A model generated the notes under the pieces. The model saw only the letters and a program-made list of their open reading frames with translations. It ran no database searches and was not told the origin of the DNA. Below are positions 1 through 9,887 of a stretch of 64,000 bases of DNA, piece after piece (position 1 is the first letter of the stretch; the number at the start of each line of letters is the position of its first letter). A program made the translations under genes and the position numbers. The stretch comes from Plantago elongata. Lineage: Eukaryota > Streptophyta > Magnoliopsida > Lamiales > Plantaginaceae. The stretch spans positions 41,359 through 105,358 of the forward strand of contig JAYMSP010000044.1 in the NCBI GenBank assembly GCA_036897095.1, given 5' to 3'.

Positions 1-86
1 TAGAACAACCAATTTCTTAGCTATGCACATTGGTTGGTTTCAAATTCAGAATTGAGTTGAAAGGCCTCCAATGATCCTGTGGACAG

Positions 87-1466
87 GTAACAAAGACTGT
101 AGATCTCGTAAAAGCTAAAGGAGGTACAGTTACAAGAGAACCTGGACCTGTCAAAGGTGGGAAAACTGTGATCGCCTTTGTAGAAGATCCTGATGGTTAC
201 AAGTTTGAACTTCTGGAGAGAGGCCCTACACCTGAGCCTTTATGCCAAGTAATGCTCCGAGTAGGAGATCTTGACCGTGCAATTGAATTCTATGAGAAGG
301 TGAGAAGGCTTGACTAAAATGATCATTGCTCTGTAGTATATATTTTCTACAAATTCACGAGGCCTCTGAACTTGTAAGCTAAATTGAACTCTATGTTCAG
401 GCATATGGAATGGAGCTTCTGCGCAAGAGAGATAATCCTGAATACAAGGTATTGTATATTCTTGCATAGGTGGAGGTGATGAAACTATTTTTATTCTTTA
501 TAATGGTAAATATAAGTTCTGGTCCACGTTTTGGATAGAATAAAGTGATTGTTCAAGTGAACCCCAGGTATTTTGGTCTAAATAGTAATGAACTTGAGAT
601 AAAGTTTTACTTCTATGTGCAGTATACAATTGCCATGTTAGGCTATGGCCCTGAAGAGAAAAGCGCTGTCATGGAATTGACATACAATTATGGTGTTACT
701 GAGTATGAAAAAGGCAATGCTTATGCTCAGGTTCGATCTGTTCTCTCGTAATTCTTAAATTTTTGGCCATATTCCCCATTGCGTGAGTGGGGTCACATTT
801 CTGAGTTTTGAATTTCCTGATTGACCATTTGTTGTTGCAGATGGCGATAGGTACAGATGATGTTTATAGGACAGCTGAAGCAGTTAAGCTCTGCGGAGGG
901 AAGGTTACAAGAGAACCTGGACCCTTACCTGGTATTAATACAAAGATTACTGCATGCATGGATCCTGATGGCTGGAAAACGGTACTACTTTTCTCTTGCT
1001 GACCATCGTTTCCAATTTCTCTATTAAAAATGTCTTATCACGTTGTGTTTTCTGTGGCACGGTTGTTCTGGTTCAGTAATCAGACATGTATTGCTACATT
1101 CGTAATTGATATAAAGTTTGAGTCAGAGTACTAACAGACCTGATCAGACGGGGTAACTGTGTAAGCTCTGGTTTAGGTCAATTTCAAACTCGTATAGGGT
1201 CATTCTACTTTGGACTTCTTAATCAGGTCCCATGATTGTCCTAATTAAAACCTTGAGGTGTCCTTGAGCGAGATCATCTCAGGCTTTTTTACTGATGTCA
1301 TTGGGTATCTCGGTTAAATACACATAATAAGATAATTCTGTTATTTGAACTGCTGTTTGTTTGCTGACACACTCTGTGGTCATGCGTAAACATTAGTATC
1401 TATAATCAACTTTCTAAATCGCAGGTTTTTGTGGATAACGTCGACTTTCTGAAGGAACTGGAGTGA
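87..1466 (+). CDS. GLX1: Lactoylglutathione lyase (glyoxalase I), two-domain plant type, 5' part missing
   Basis: Five exons are visible: 87-299, 401-448, 623-730, 841-981 and 1425-1466. All are in phase 0 and give 183 codons ending in ELE-stop. Glyoxalase I isomerises the methylglyoxal-glutathione hemithioacetal to S-lactoylglutathione, the first step of methylglyoxal detoxification. The fragment has the end of one glyoxalase fold ([25 protein letters not shown]) and then the second fold ([85 protein letters not shown]). Plant two-domain enzymes run about 280-350 residues, so at least 100 N-terminal codons lie before the window. Bases 1-86 are intron ending in a cag acceptor. Cytosolic and chloroplast isoforms differ at the missing N-terminus, so the compartment cannot be stated. 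Confidence 0.93.
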
Positions 1467-2222
1467 GTCTAGGCGCAGCAACTGGAATACAAACCCACCG
1501 ATATAGAGAAGATCGAGCAGGGCGAATCGACTGACGGCCCCCAAAGAGATTCCATGCCAACCGAAGTGACACATTGTGTTTTGTAGATTAAATAGCCCAG
1601 TTATCTGAAGATCCCTCACGTACAGAAAGCTAGAAGCATATAAGTTACATTTGGCTCCAAGCACTTCTTCCTATTCTAGTTATTCCGTGCCCCCTTAGTT
1701 AGATGCAGAATAATGTTACATGGGGAATCATGAGTTCATGACACATCTCACAGACAAGAATCCACAGTTGTATCGGTGTGCATAATTAAGTTGTCGATTT
1801 CCTGTTAGAACTTTGATCTCGTCAATGATGAAGGACTGCGACCTCCATCTGTTTTGAACAGATTCTTAGGTGGGGGTACATTTGCAGATCGGTTCTTTCT
1901 ACTACTACTACAAAATATGATTTGCAAGATGATGCACATAAAATTAGAATTGGGAGATGCAATATAATATCGATAGGAGCACACATGTCGATACATAGAG
2001 TTCGAACGGAGCCTATATTTTAAAGACTCTTTATTGAAATGAAATCTAAGATGCTAGGGGTAATCAATCCTTCTCACAATAGTTATATCCCCTAAACACT
2101 TGATAAACGCATACAGAAATACACACCAGCAATACAGGAATATAAACCAGCAAGAGTAGAAACTCACGTCATTATTATTGTTGAAATGGCAAATAAATTC
2201 AAATGACCCATTCGCTCAAGAG
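1467..2222. other. 3' UTR of glyoxalase gene and convergent intergenic DNA
   Basis: This stretch follows the glyoxalase stop codon and runs to the stop codon of the first major latex protein gene, which is read towards it. It probably holds both 3' UTRs. I see no further coding region. Confidence 0.5.
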
Positions 2223-2848
2223 CTAAAGATGATGAGTCTCGATATCCTTGGTAAGTTTGATGAAGTATGCGAGCATAGGCAATGGATGATCACCCTCTTC
2301 GTCCCCAGCCATGTCGTACTCCATCGTCCAAGTGACCAAATCGATGCCATCTTTAGTCTCGATATGGATGCTTATGAGCAGATCATTGAGTTTGTACTCC
2401 TCCAGCATATCGCCTCCATACGTCTTAAATTCGAGCCTCTTGTTCTCGTCATCAATCAGCTGAACCACCTGTTTGCAAACTTTTTCCTTTTCCTCTAGAA
2501 ATATTAACAATATCAAACAAAATTTAGACGTCACAACCGGCCATAGAAGAGTAATTGTCTTATATATTTTTTTACCAGGTGTAATTTAAGCGTGATTTGT
2601 AGTCAAACATTGCTCGACTAGCTAATATGAAATACCAAGATCGAACATACTCATTACGTACCATGAGTGTACCTCCAACAAATTTTAGAACCTACTTTTC
2701 CGTACTCGCCCTCGAGCAAATCGCAACCCTGGACTTTTTCAGGGCTAGTGGTGGCAACATGGTGAGGCTTTTGTTTGAAAAGCTCATGGTACACATCTCC
2801 CCCTGCCTTGAACTCTACTGCAGCTACCAATTTCCCATGCAATCCCAT
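2223..2848 (-). CDS. Major latex protein-like (MLP, Bet v 1 / START-like fold), copy 1
   Basis: Two exons on the minus strand, 2848-2662 and 2494-2223, join in phase 1 across a 167-bp intron and encode 152 residues, the usual MLP length (about 151). The start MGLHGKLVAAVEFKAGGDVY is typical of the family, followed by KVGSKICWRYTHG at the exon junction, then KQVVQLIDDENKRLEF and the C-terminal LTKDIETHHL. MLPs are small cytosolic proteins with a hydrophobic ligand cavity; members bind steroids and other hydrophobic compounds or act in defence and stress responses. The ligand cannot be told from sequence. The single intron position is shared with the paralogue at 6.4-7.0 kb, so the cluster arose by local duplication. 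A TATA box lies 93 bp upstream of the start. Confidence 0.93.
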
Positions 2849-2939
2849 TCTGAAGCTTTAAAGAAATTAGTGAAGTATATGTGTGAGTTCAATTAAGATT
2901 GGAGACAAGTGTGTCTCACTCTTGTGCCATTCTCTTCCC

Positions 2940-2947
2940 TTATATAG
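2940..2947 (-). promoter_or_regulatory. TATA box of MLP copy 1
   Basis: The minus strand reads CTATATAAG about 93 bp upstream of the ATG. A similar box sits upstream of the other two MLP copies, which supports a conserved promoter core. Confidence 0.6.
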
Positions 2948-3261
2948 ATGATAGACACCCAGCATGAGATGATTAACCAGGCTTCTAAAATTGCCTGATT
3001 TTATCAGGTGGTCCGAACAAGGTCCAGGTAAAATTCGCGTCCATAACATGCCATTCAGGTAAAACTCATGTCTAGTAAGTTCTGAAATCTTCTATACAAG
3101 CGTTCATAAGTTGCCCCATAATCAGGGACAAGACTCACATACGCGCAAGGGGCCGCAATCGCTGCCCTTCGATTTGGTACATGAAATGCCTATTATACCT
3201 CTTTCAAAAATTTAATGAATAGTCATATATTTAGCAAGAATGAATTGTAAAAAATATTGGT

Positions 3262-3326
3262 ATAGCTCAGTTGGTGCAACTATTCCATAAAGCCTCCTCT
3301 GTTAATTGATTACAAGTTCTATTCTC
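3262..3326 (+). repeat. tRNA-like sequence, probable SINE head or decayed tRNA
   Basis: The sequence TAGCTCAGTTGGT (about 3263-3275) is a perfect RNA polymerase III A box as in tRNA D-arms. About 40 bases on, GTTCTATTC (3316-3324) matches a B box at eight of nine consensus positions. The tRNA acceptor stem and anticodon arm cannot be folded, so it is not a working tRNA gene. A tRNA-derived SINE or a tRNA pseudogene are the two readings. AT-rich DNA follows. Confidence 0.4.
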
Positions 3327-3329
3327 AGT

Positions 3330-3800
3330 AGTGATAGATTTTCCAACCATTTTATTTATATATTTTTCTACCATTTACTTGATATTTTTCATTATTTCTT
3401 TATTTTTCAGTAACATTTTTTATTATTTCTTTCTTTTTTTGTGTTCTTTTAGTTTACATTTCACAATCATATTTTATTTCTTTATTTGTATATTCATTTA
3501 CTTAAAATACTTAACTTTATTTTATTTAACTCTCTTTGTTTCTTTATTTTTTCTATTTAATGGTAAATTCATTTACTTAATATACTTAAAAAATTATTCA
3601 ATCTAAACAAAGTTATATTATACCTAATTCCTCCCGTTTATGAGCACATAATTAAAAATTATAGTCTAAACATTGTTCTTTACTATGTGAGTTTTGAAAA
3701 CGTAATTTTAATTAGTTATTAATAATGAATTTTTTAAATTAAATTTATAGTAAAAATTTTACACTCCTAACTTATATTTCTCCGTTCGTAATTATTTCCG
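3330..3800. other. AT-rich intergenic DNA, no gene seen
   Basis: Long T-rich and A-rich runs with no codon structure. The apparent open frames here are low-complexity Phe/Ile/Leu/Tyr strings with no recognisable domain. Confidence 0.5.
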
Positions 3801-4463
3801 CTCCATAACACGCATTAAATCCATATAGTTGTTTGTTGTGTCATTGTGTTGCAATAAAGATGGCCCGTCTATATATGTAATATAAATTATTCATTGGTAA
3901 ATTAGATAAGCTACGTGATCAGATCAGGCACATTTTATAATTAAATTATGGGAGGATCCCATGCATTTCGCCATAACTGAGCTAGTTGGCATCCGTATGG
4001 CCGCTTTCGCTAATTTGGGCATTAGTCAACTTAAATTTCTAAATTTTGTACATTTCATCGACTGAAACGTTAGCTAGAATCTAAAAAGTTAGTCGGTATC
4101 AGGTCAGATAAATTTTCTTTTCACAAATTCTCAAATCAACTAGTTTTAATTAATTTATTTAAAAAGTGGTAAGTTTATGTAATAATTTATTTTTTTAATA
4201 AGAAAAGTTTGAATTAAAAATTTAATGGTAAACGTGGTCATAGCTGTGGTTGTGATTTGCTAGGCAGAGAGCAGCGTGGCGAAATGGGATCCTGTAATTT
4301 AATTAATCAGCCGTTCAGCCTGATGAGATCACGTAGCTTATGATCAATCTAATTTACACATTGAATATATATGCAATGTATACTGCCATGCACAAGCCAT
4401 CTTTTATTACAACATATCACAACAACCAATTGCATTATATGGATTTTAATGTGAGTTATGGAG
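3801..4463. mobile_element. Foldback (long inverted-repeat) element 1
   Basis: About 175 bp at 3801-3976 reappears as a diverged reverse complement at 4275-4463. Matching anchors from the outside inwards are CATAACACGCATTAAATCC with CATAACTCACATTAAAATCC, then AATAAAGATGGC with AATAAAAGATGGC, then GTAAATTAGAT, AAGCTACGTGATC and GGATCCCAT near CATTTCGCCA. The spacer of about 300 bp has no coding signal. Long inverted arms without an open reading frame are typical of non-autonomous foldback or Mutator-like DNA elements. I could not identify a clear target-site duplication, so the exact ends and the superfamily are uncertain. Confidence 0.6.
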
Positions 4464-4577
4464 TGTGATGAGTATGACCACAGCCAACATTGGCCCATGT
4501 CATGTTTTGGTTGTACAGAAACAAAAATAATGCATTATAAAGAATTGGACAACTTATAATTAAACGTGCGTATAGAA

Positions 4578-5268
4578 AGATTTTGGAAGAATGAATCTCA
4601 AAGTTTGGGGCTATAACAAGTGTAATGCAAGGTTTGATCGTCATGATAAATATAATTCTGTATTTATAAATTTTTAATAATTTTATATTTTCGACAAAAT
4701 TCAATTCTTGATTAAGTATGTCACCTTAGTCAACCACTTAAATTAATTTTAACTTATACATTACTTTGTCACATCATAACTTAAAAAGGAAAACTTAAAA
4801 TAAAATTTTAAAATTTAAAATTCAGATTTAAAATTAAAAAATAAATAGAAATTAAATAAACTTAAATTAATTAAATAGAAAAAAGAAAAAAAAGGGAAGA
4901 GAATCTTGGAAGACAAACATAAAATCTAAAATTCAGATTTGATGTTAAAATATAAATAGATTTTTTTATGTTTTCTATTTTAATTGATTTAAGTTTATTT
5001 AAATTTCTATTTATTTTTTAATCTGAAATATGAATTAATTTTTATTTTTTTTGAGTTATGATGTTGCAAAGTGATATGTAAGTCAAAATTTGTTTAAATG
5101 GTTGACTAAGTTGACACATCAACAATCAACTTGCCTTTTCGTGAAAAGACGAAATTTGTCAGAAATTTGTAAAAGCAGGACTAAATTTGCCATGGAGACC
5201 AAACATGTTATTACACGTGCCATAGACCTCAAACTTTGAGATCACAAATGCCATTCTCCCGAAAATTT
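4578..5268. mobile_element. Foldback element 2, next to element 1
   Basis: A second long inverted repeat. Outer arms share ATCTCAAAGTTTG(G/A)GG(T)CTAT, about 4592-4612 against the reverse complement near 5225-5245. Inner arms share CTTAGTCAACCA at about 4725-4736 with its reverse complement near 5100-5108, followed by A-rich blocks containing AATAAATAGAAAT and AATAAACTTAAAT. The centre at about 4890-4945 is purine-rich and non-coding. The arms are decayed, with many small indels, so insertion is not recent. Probably a non-autonomous DNA transposon of Mutator/foldback type; no target duplication was found. Confidence 0.55.
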
Positions 5269-5269
5269 C

Positions 5270-6449
5270 AGAACATACCACACTAGACGTGCGTTCGGGG
5301 TTGAGTTAGAATTCGACTTAAGGATAAATTTCTTTTCAGAAATTAGCGTTAAAATTTAAAATGAGATACAAATTAATTTGAAAATGTAGCAAAAACAGAA
5401 AAAGCATATCCAAGGAAAAGGAAGTATGACATAAGATGGTGAAACGGAATTTGTACCCACATCTTGTCAATTAAACATTAAAACACTCGACTCGACAAGT
5501 AGAGAATATTATCATTAAGAAGAGACCACGTACATATAAAGATACATCGGATAGTGGAAGTGTTGTTGCAATTGCACCCCTCTGAATGTGACATATCAAT
5601 TGGTAACGGCCTACAAAATAAAATACTATGACATGTACACTCTGACCCTAGTAATTTCTTAACATAACAGTCTGTTTAAAATTAAGAAAATTAAATGGTA
5701 AATTTTAATTTTATTATATAATTTCACAAAACCATCAACTTGCTTGTGGGCGTGGCCTCAAGACCATCACTTTTTCTTTGAACTGAGTTCTGATCCACCA
5801 GACCACCACAGCAAGAAATAAAGACTGTTAAATGCATGGAGTATGTAAAAAGATAAAAAGATGGGATGGTCAACTTCTTCACTGAGACTTGAGAGTCTCA
5901 TATATAGATAGTCTTGAGTGCATCGGACTATTGAGATTTGAATTGTGCAGGGAATTGTATGTATTAATTTGACCTACAACTAAAAGAGTTTCTATAGTTA
6001 GTGATTAAAATAAATATTTTTAATTAATTTTAACCACATTTCATTTATCTTAACCGTGATATATAAACAATCAATAATTAGTACATGTTCCACTCAATAA
6101 TAGCTCAATAGCTGCAAGAAGAGTTTACATGTATCGATGGAAAATTTCACGTTTATCGGTCAATGATAACTTGAAATTCTGAAGAAATGGAACTTACATT
6201 GATATAAAATCTCCTCACTTAATTCATCAAAACACACAACTTAATTATTTCAAATTTGAAGCAATCCAAATTTTATCAAACTTATAGCTAGCATTACATT
6301 ACATTACGTTACTCCGATGAGCATACATACGTAAATGACTCATCTATTATTATTCGCTTGCACACACGCATAGGCATAGAAATCATGCATTATATAAGAA
6401 GCACACAATTATAGTTGGGTAGATGAGCTCCGATGCGATGAGTAGGAAA
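5270..6449. other. Intergenic DNA between foldback element 2 and MLP copy 2
   Basis: AT-rich DNA without recognisable coding sequence. The part nearest 6449 is probably the 3' UTR of MLP copy 2. Confidence 0.45.
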
Positions 6450-7028
6450 TTAAGCTTTAAGATGGTGAGACTCGATATCTTTAGTGAGATCGATGAAGTA
6501 GTTTAGCAAGGAGATGGGATGATCAACTTGATCATTGAGAGTCTCGTAATCCAAAGTCCATGTAACCAAGTCGACTGATCCATCTTTTATTGTCTCAATG
6601 TGAAGGCTTATCACAAAATCCTTGTACTCTTCCATCAAATCTCCTTCAAGAAGCTTGAACACAATCTTCTTCTTCTCATCATCTACCTCTTGAATCACTT
6701 GCTTTGAACTTTTCTCTTTCCCATCTGTACGGTGTATACCATGATCACAAAAACCAAACTTAATTAAATACCTATTTCAAATGTCTGTAAATCTATAGAA
6801 AAAAACTGAAAATCAGATTAAATATGCGAACAAAAGTGTACCATGAGTATATTTCCAACAGATTTTGGAGCCAACTTTGCCATATTCGCCTTCATGCAAT
6901 TCGCAATCTTGGACTTTGGCAGGGGAAGCGGTGGAAACATGTTTCTGCTTCTGAGTGAAGAGTTCGTGGTACACATCTCCACCTGCCCTGAACTCTACTG
7001 CAGCTACCAATTTGCCATGTAAACCCAT
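6450..7028 (-). CDS. Major latex protein-like (MLP), copy 2
   Basis: Exons 7028-6842 and 6724-6450 on the minus strand are separated by a 117-bp intron at the same codon and phase as in copy 1, giving 153 residues. The N-terminus MGLHGKLVAAVEFRAGGDVY is almost identical to copy 1. KVGSKICWKYTHG precedes the intron, and GKEKSSKQVIQEVDDEKKK follows it. The C-terminal half carries the family pattern EYKDFVISLHIE, LVTWTLDYE and LTKDIESHHLKA. It is a cytosolic Bet v 1-fold ligand-binding protein with unknown ligand. Exon 2 is more diverged from copy 1 than exon 1 is. The gene appears intact, with a TATA box about 126 bp before the ATG. Confidence 0.93.
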
Positions 7029-7153
7029 AATTATAATTATATTATAAATGTCTTGATTAATTATGAATGCACTAATTTTCTTTTCTTTTCTTGCTTTGAT
7101 TTATTATCTTTCTTTCTTGTTTTGTTTGTAAAACTCAAGTTGTAGCAAGGTTG

Positions 7154-7161
7154 TTTATATA
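7154..7161 (-). promoter_or_regulatory. TATA box of MLP copy 2
   Basis: The minus strand reads CTCTATATAAAC about 126 bp upstream of the ATG, in a context like the boxes of the other two MLP copies. Confidence 0.6.
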
Positions 7162-7619
7162 GAGAGAGCTAGGCTTGAGACAGCTTAAAATAATTATATA
7201 TTTATATGATATTCTAATAGTGGAAGTAGTTCATAGTTGTAATTTTTTATATAATCTATGCAACCAATTCTAATTAGCCTAAATATATTGCGATAAGTCA
7301 TTACCACGTGAAACCACACGAAGATGATGACGAGACTATGGACACCTAATTTTAGTCGCAATTGTTAGATAAAAACTCCATTATTACGATCGATTTGTAC
7401 TTATACTTTTACTTCATTTTCAATTAACCAAATAATTAATCAATGCATAAATTAATTTATGTGTGTGCCCCCAATTTATTGAGTGTTGTAGGCAGGTAGC
7501 AATTTAGATGAAAGCAATGCGCGCAATTGCATGTTCCATGAGCAATCATTGCTCATGTGGATTTTAATGGTGTCATTTGACATATTATTTATACATATAT
7601 AACATCATATACTATTAGA

Positions 7620-7726
7620 ATTATAGCAAAACTACTGTACAACTGTTACCTTGGCCTACACCATACACATGAGCATTATAGCAAAACTACTGTACAACTG
7701 TTACCTTGGCCTAGACCATACACATG
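7620..7726 (+). repeat. Tandem duplication, two copies of about 55 bp
   Basis: The unit starting ATTATAGCAAAACTACTGTA occurs at 7620-7674 and again at 7675-7726. The two copies differ at one internal base (CCTACACC against CCTAGACC) and at the unit end. It lies upstream of MLP copy 2 and looks recent. Confidence 0.85.
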
Positions 7727-7729
7727 AAA

Positions 7730-8540
7730 ACGTGTTACATGTTCCATACTGTTTGAGATTATCTTCGACACTCTTTATAAAATGTGGATAATTCTCTTCC
7801 ATTACACAACCTTTTAAGGGGTAGAAGATGAGTCAATTTCAACAGAACATTCGACAGATAACTTCCCCCAATATTCACACCAACAAAGTGTATCTTTCGA
7901 ATAATTATTTGTGAGAACTTCAATAACTTTGCGAGAATGATATATTGAATAGTGCTCTATTGTACACATCAATTATGAGAATGTTCGCAATAATGAATGT
8001 GTTGATTGGTAAGACATCAACATGTTATCAGAATAGTAGTCCAGAAGCAACTTGATCCACTTTGGATGTCAGCTCGATTAATAATGTAGTTTTCAATATA
8101 TGATTCATTTGAATATTTCATTATTACGTGTGAGATTAATTTATTTATAGTTAAGTTGAATTTAGTTGATTATAAAAAGTGAAAATAGAACAATTTTTCT
8201 GTAAATGAGGTATTATTTGTGAGATGCTTAGTCAAATCCGTCGGTAATCATCAAATGTTAATAGATGAATATAATTAGGCCAACTAATGGATTTGATGTC
8301 GATCCTGATTGAACAGGATATGATTGATCAAGATTTTATCGTTGACGTTTGAGATTTCATAGTGTGTTATAATCAGATTACCATCCCACTACTAACTCAA
8401 ACTGAGAGTGTATTTTAACTTATGAAATCACCTGAGCATCCTTCATACTCTGTACTAATATTATTTTCTGCTAAAAATAACATAGTTTAATATGGATCAA
8501 GGAAAATACGTGGTTAGTGATTATAATGGAGACTAAAATC
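7730..8540. other. Intergenic DNA, no gene recognised
   Basis: AT-rich sequence upstream of the RNase H relic. I see no coding region or clear repeat boundaries. It may belong to the same decayed retroelement, but nothing shows that. Confidence 0.4.
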
Positions 8541-8904
8541 TTCATGCTAAATAGTCGATCAAATGTCGATGGAAATTATCGAGATTGGAAAAATCGAGGA
8601 GGTTTGGGGGGGAGGGGGAATTATGCTGGAGAGTGGCTATGGGGATTCTCCAAGATAATTCCATGCCCCCGTCGAAGAAGCAGAGATACATGCATTGATA
8701 CATGGATTACAGTTGGCTTGAGAGCGCCGACCCGAACACATTGAAGTGGAAACTGGCTACCTATCTATCTATAAGGTTGGTGATGAAGAAGCACCGGAAA
8801 ATCTACGGGATCTCAACTCTGTCAAGAGTCTTTACACAAACCTTGGAATTGCGTTCTTCGTTTGGATACCGCAAAGTGAAAATAGTCTAGCTGATTCTTT
8901 ATAA
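8541..8904 (+). pseudogene. Broken RNase H-like domain, probable non-LTR (LINE) retrotransposon tail
   Basis: Two conceptual pieces in different frames resemble a plant RVT_3/RNase H domain. The first, about 8550-8665, reads NVDGNYRDWKNRGGLGG and then YAGEWLWGFSK, the first-strand pattern with the catalytic Asp. The second, about 8737-8904, reads HIEVETGYLSIYKV and ends VWIPQSENSLADSL-stop, like the family's closing helix with the N-x-x-AD motif. Stops and a frame change separate the two pieces, so it is not functional. In plants this domain usually ends LINE polyproteins; a stand-alone RNase H-like gene is the other possibility. No reverse transcriptase is visible upstream. Confidence 0.5.
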
Positions 8905-8929
8905 GTTATATATTGATAGAAACTAGGAG

Positions 8930-9091
8930 GGCGGGGTCATGGACTCGATCCCTTGAGCAAATCACAGCCCTGGACAATTTGAGGGGCAGCTGTGGAAACA
9001 TGTTGCGTGGCTTCTGAGTAAAGAGTTCATGGTAAACATCTCCACCTGCCCTGAAGTCTACTGCAGCTATCAATTTGCCATGTAAACCCAT
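8930..9091 (-). pseudogene. Major latex protein exon-1 relic (MLP copy 3)
   Basis: The minus strand from 9091 starts MGLHGKLIAAVDFRAGGDVY, then HELFTQKP, closely matching copies 1 and 2. A 2-bp insertion right after the QKP codons shifts the frame compared with copy 2. In the shifted frame the residues continue HVSTAAPQIVQGCDLLKG, so the similarity persists past the break. Similarity stops before the exon-1 splice donor, and there is no exon 2 downstream; the DNA that follows belongs to the RNase H relic. The promoter TATA box is still present. It is a truncated, frameshifted duplicate. Confidence 0.85.
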
Positions 9092-9200
9092 TCTAATCAC
9101 GATCTTATCTTAATTAATTAGTTTAACTTTTATTTCTTGTTTAATTTGTTTCTAGATTGAATTGATTTGAAGTTGATGAAAGATGCGTGTGAGAAGCTCC

Positions 9201-9207
9201 TTATATA
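9201..9207 (-). promoter_or_regulatory. TATA box of the MLP relic
   Basis: The minus strand reads CTCTATATAAGG about 110 bp upstream of the relic's ATG, matching the boxes of the intact copies. Promoter sequence was therefore duplicated together with exon 1. Confidence 0.5.
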
Positions 9208-9214
9208 GAGGCAA

Positions 9215-9887
9215 GAGTCCAGTACCTGATTATATGATTAATAATTGAGATCGATAAAAATATTAGTAGGGAAAATTATTGTTGGTGCGGAAATTTATGT
9301 AAAAACCTCTGCTCAAGAACACATGGTCCATGATGTTATAGATAAATGGAATGGAGATTATTTATTGAAAGGAACTGCTAGGGTTAGATGATCTGCAAAG
9401 GGGTCATTCAGATTGGGTCGAGATTTCGAATCTGAACAGGGTCATATTTGAGCTACTAGTAAAAAGTTTCATGTCATATTTGACCTCTCAAATCCATACA
9501 CTGTCACTGTCAACATAATGGAAGCCATGGATGGAACAACATATTTGCGATCCTAGTGAGTAAAGCCGTTCACCTATCCATGATGCAATAATCGACATCT
9601 CAGCATGAATGTAAGATGGACAGTGAGTGTTTTAGCTCACTCAAATCACTGTGTATTCTACGAGCATTCATATTGCTCAAACTAATACGATAGAGGTTCA
9701 TCATGCCAAACCTCATGGGGTGAGCAAGTCTCACAAAGGTGTAGATTGAACCAACCATAGGAGTGTGACTGTCAAAGGACTAATTTAATAACAAAACAGT
9801 TACCTGAAGATTTACTTACATGTAATGGTAATTTTGGAGCCTTGACAAATTAAGGCATACAATTCTGCAATGATACAAATGATTTTC
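9215..9887. other. Intergenic DNA between the MLP relic and METTL5
   Basis: No recognisable gene. The part nearest 9887 is likely the METTL5 3' UTR. The middle (about 9540-9780) has non-AT-rich sequence that could be a decayed retroelement, but I recognise no motif. Confidence 0.4.

Noticed and set aside
3262-3326. A working tRNA gene
   Set aside because: Only the A and B boxes are present; the acceptor stem and anticodon arm do not pair.
3331-3606. A 91-codon open frame on the plus strand
   Set aside because: Extremely T-rich, only Phe/Ile/Leu/Tyr strings, and no ATG-like context. It is a by-product of low-complexity DNA.
7960-8110. A retrotransposon primer-binding region (GTTATCAGAATAG resembles the TGGTATCAGAGC that opens many copia elements)
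   Set aside because: The match is partial, and no LTR, gag or pol sequence follows in the expected place.
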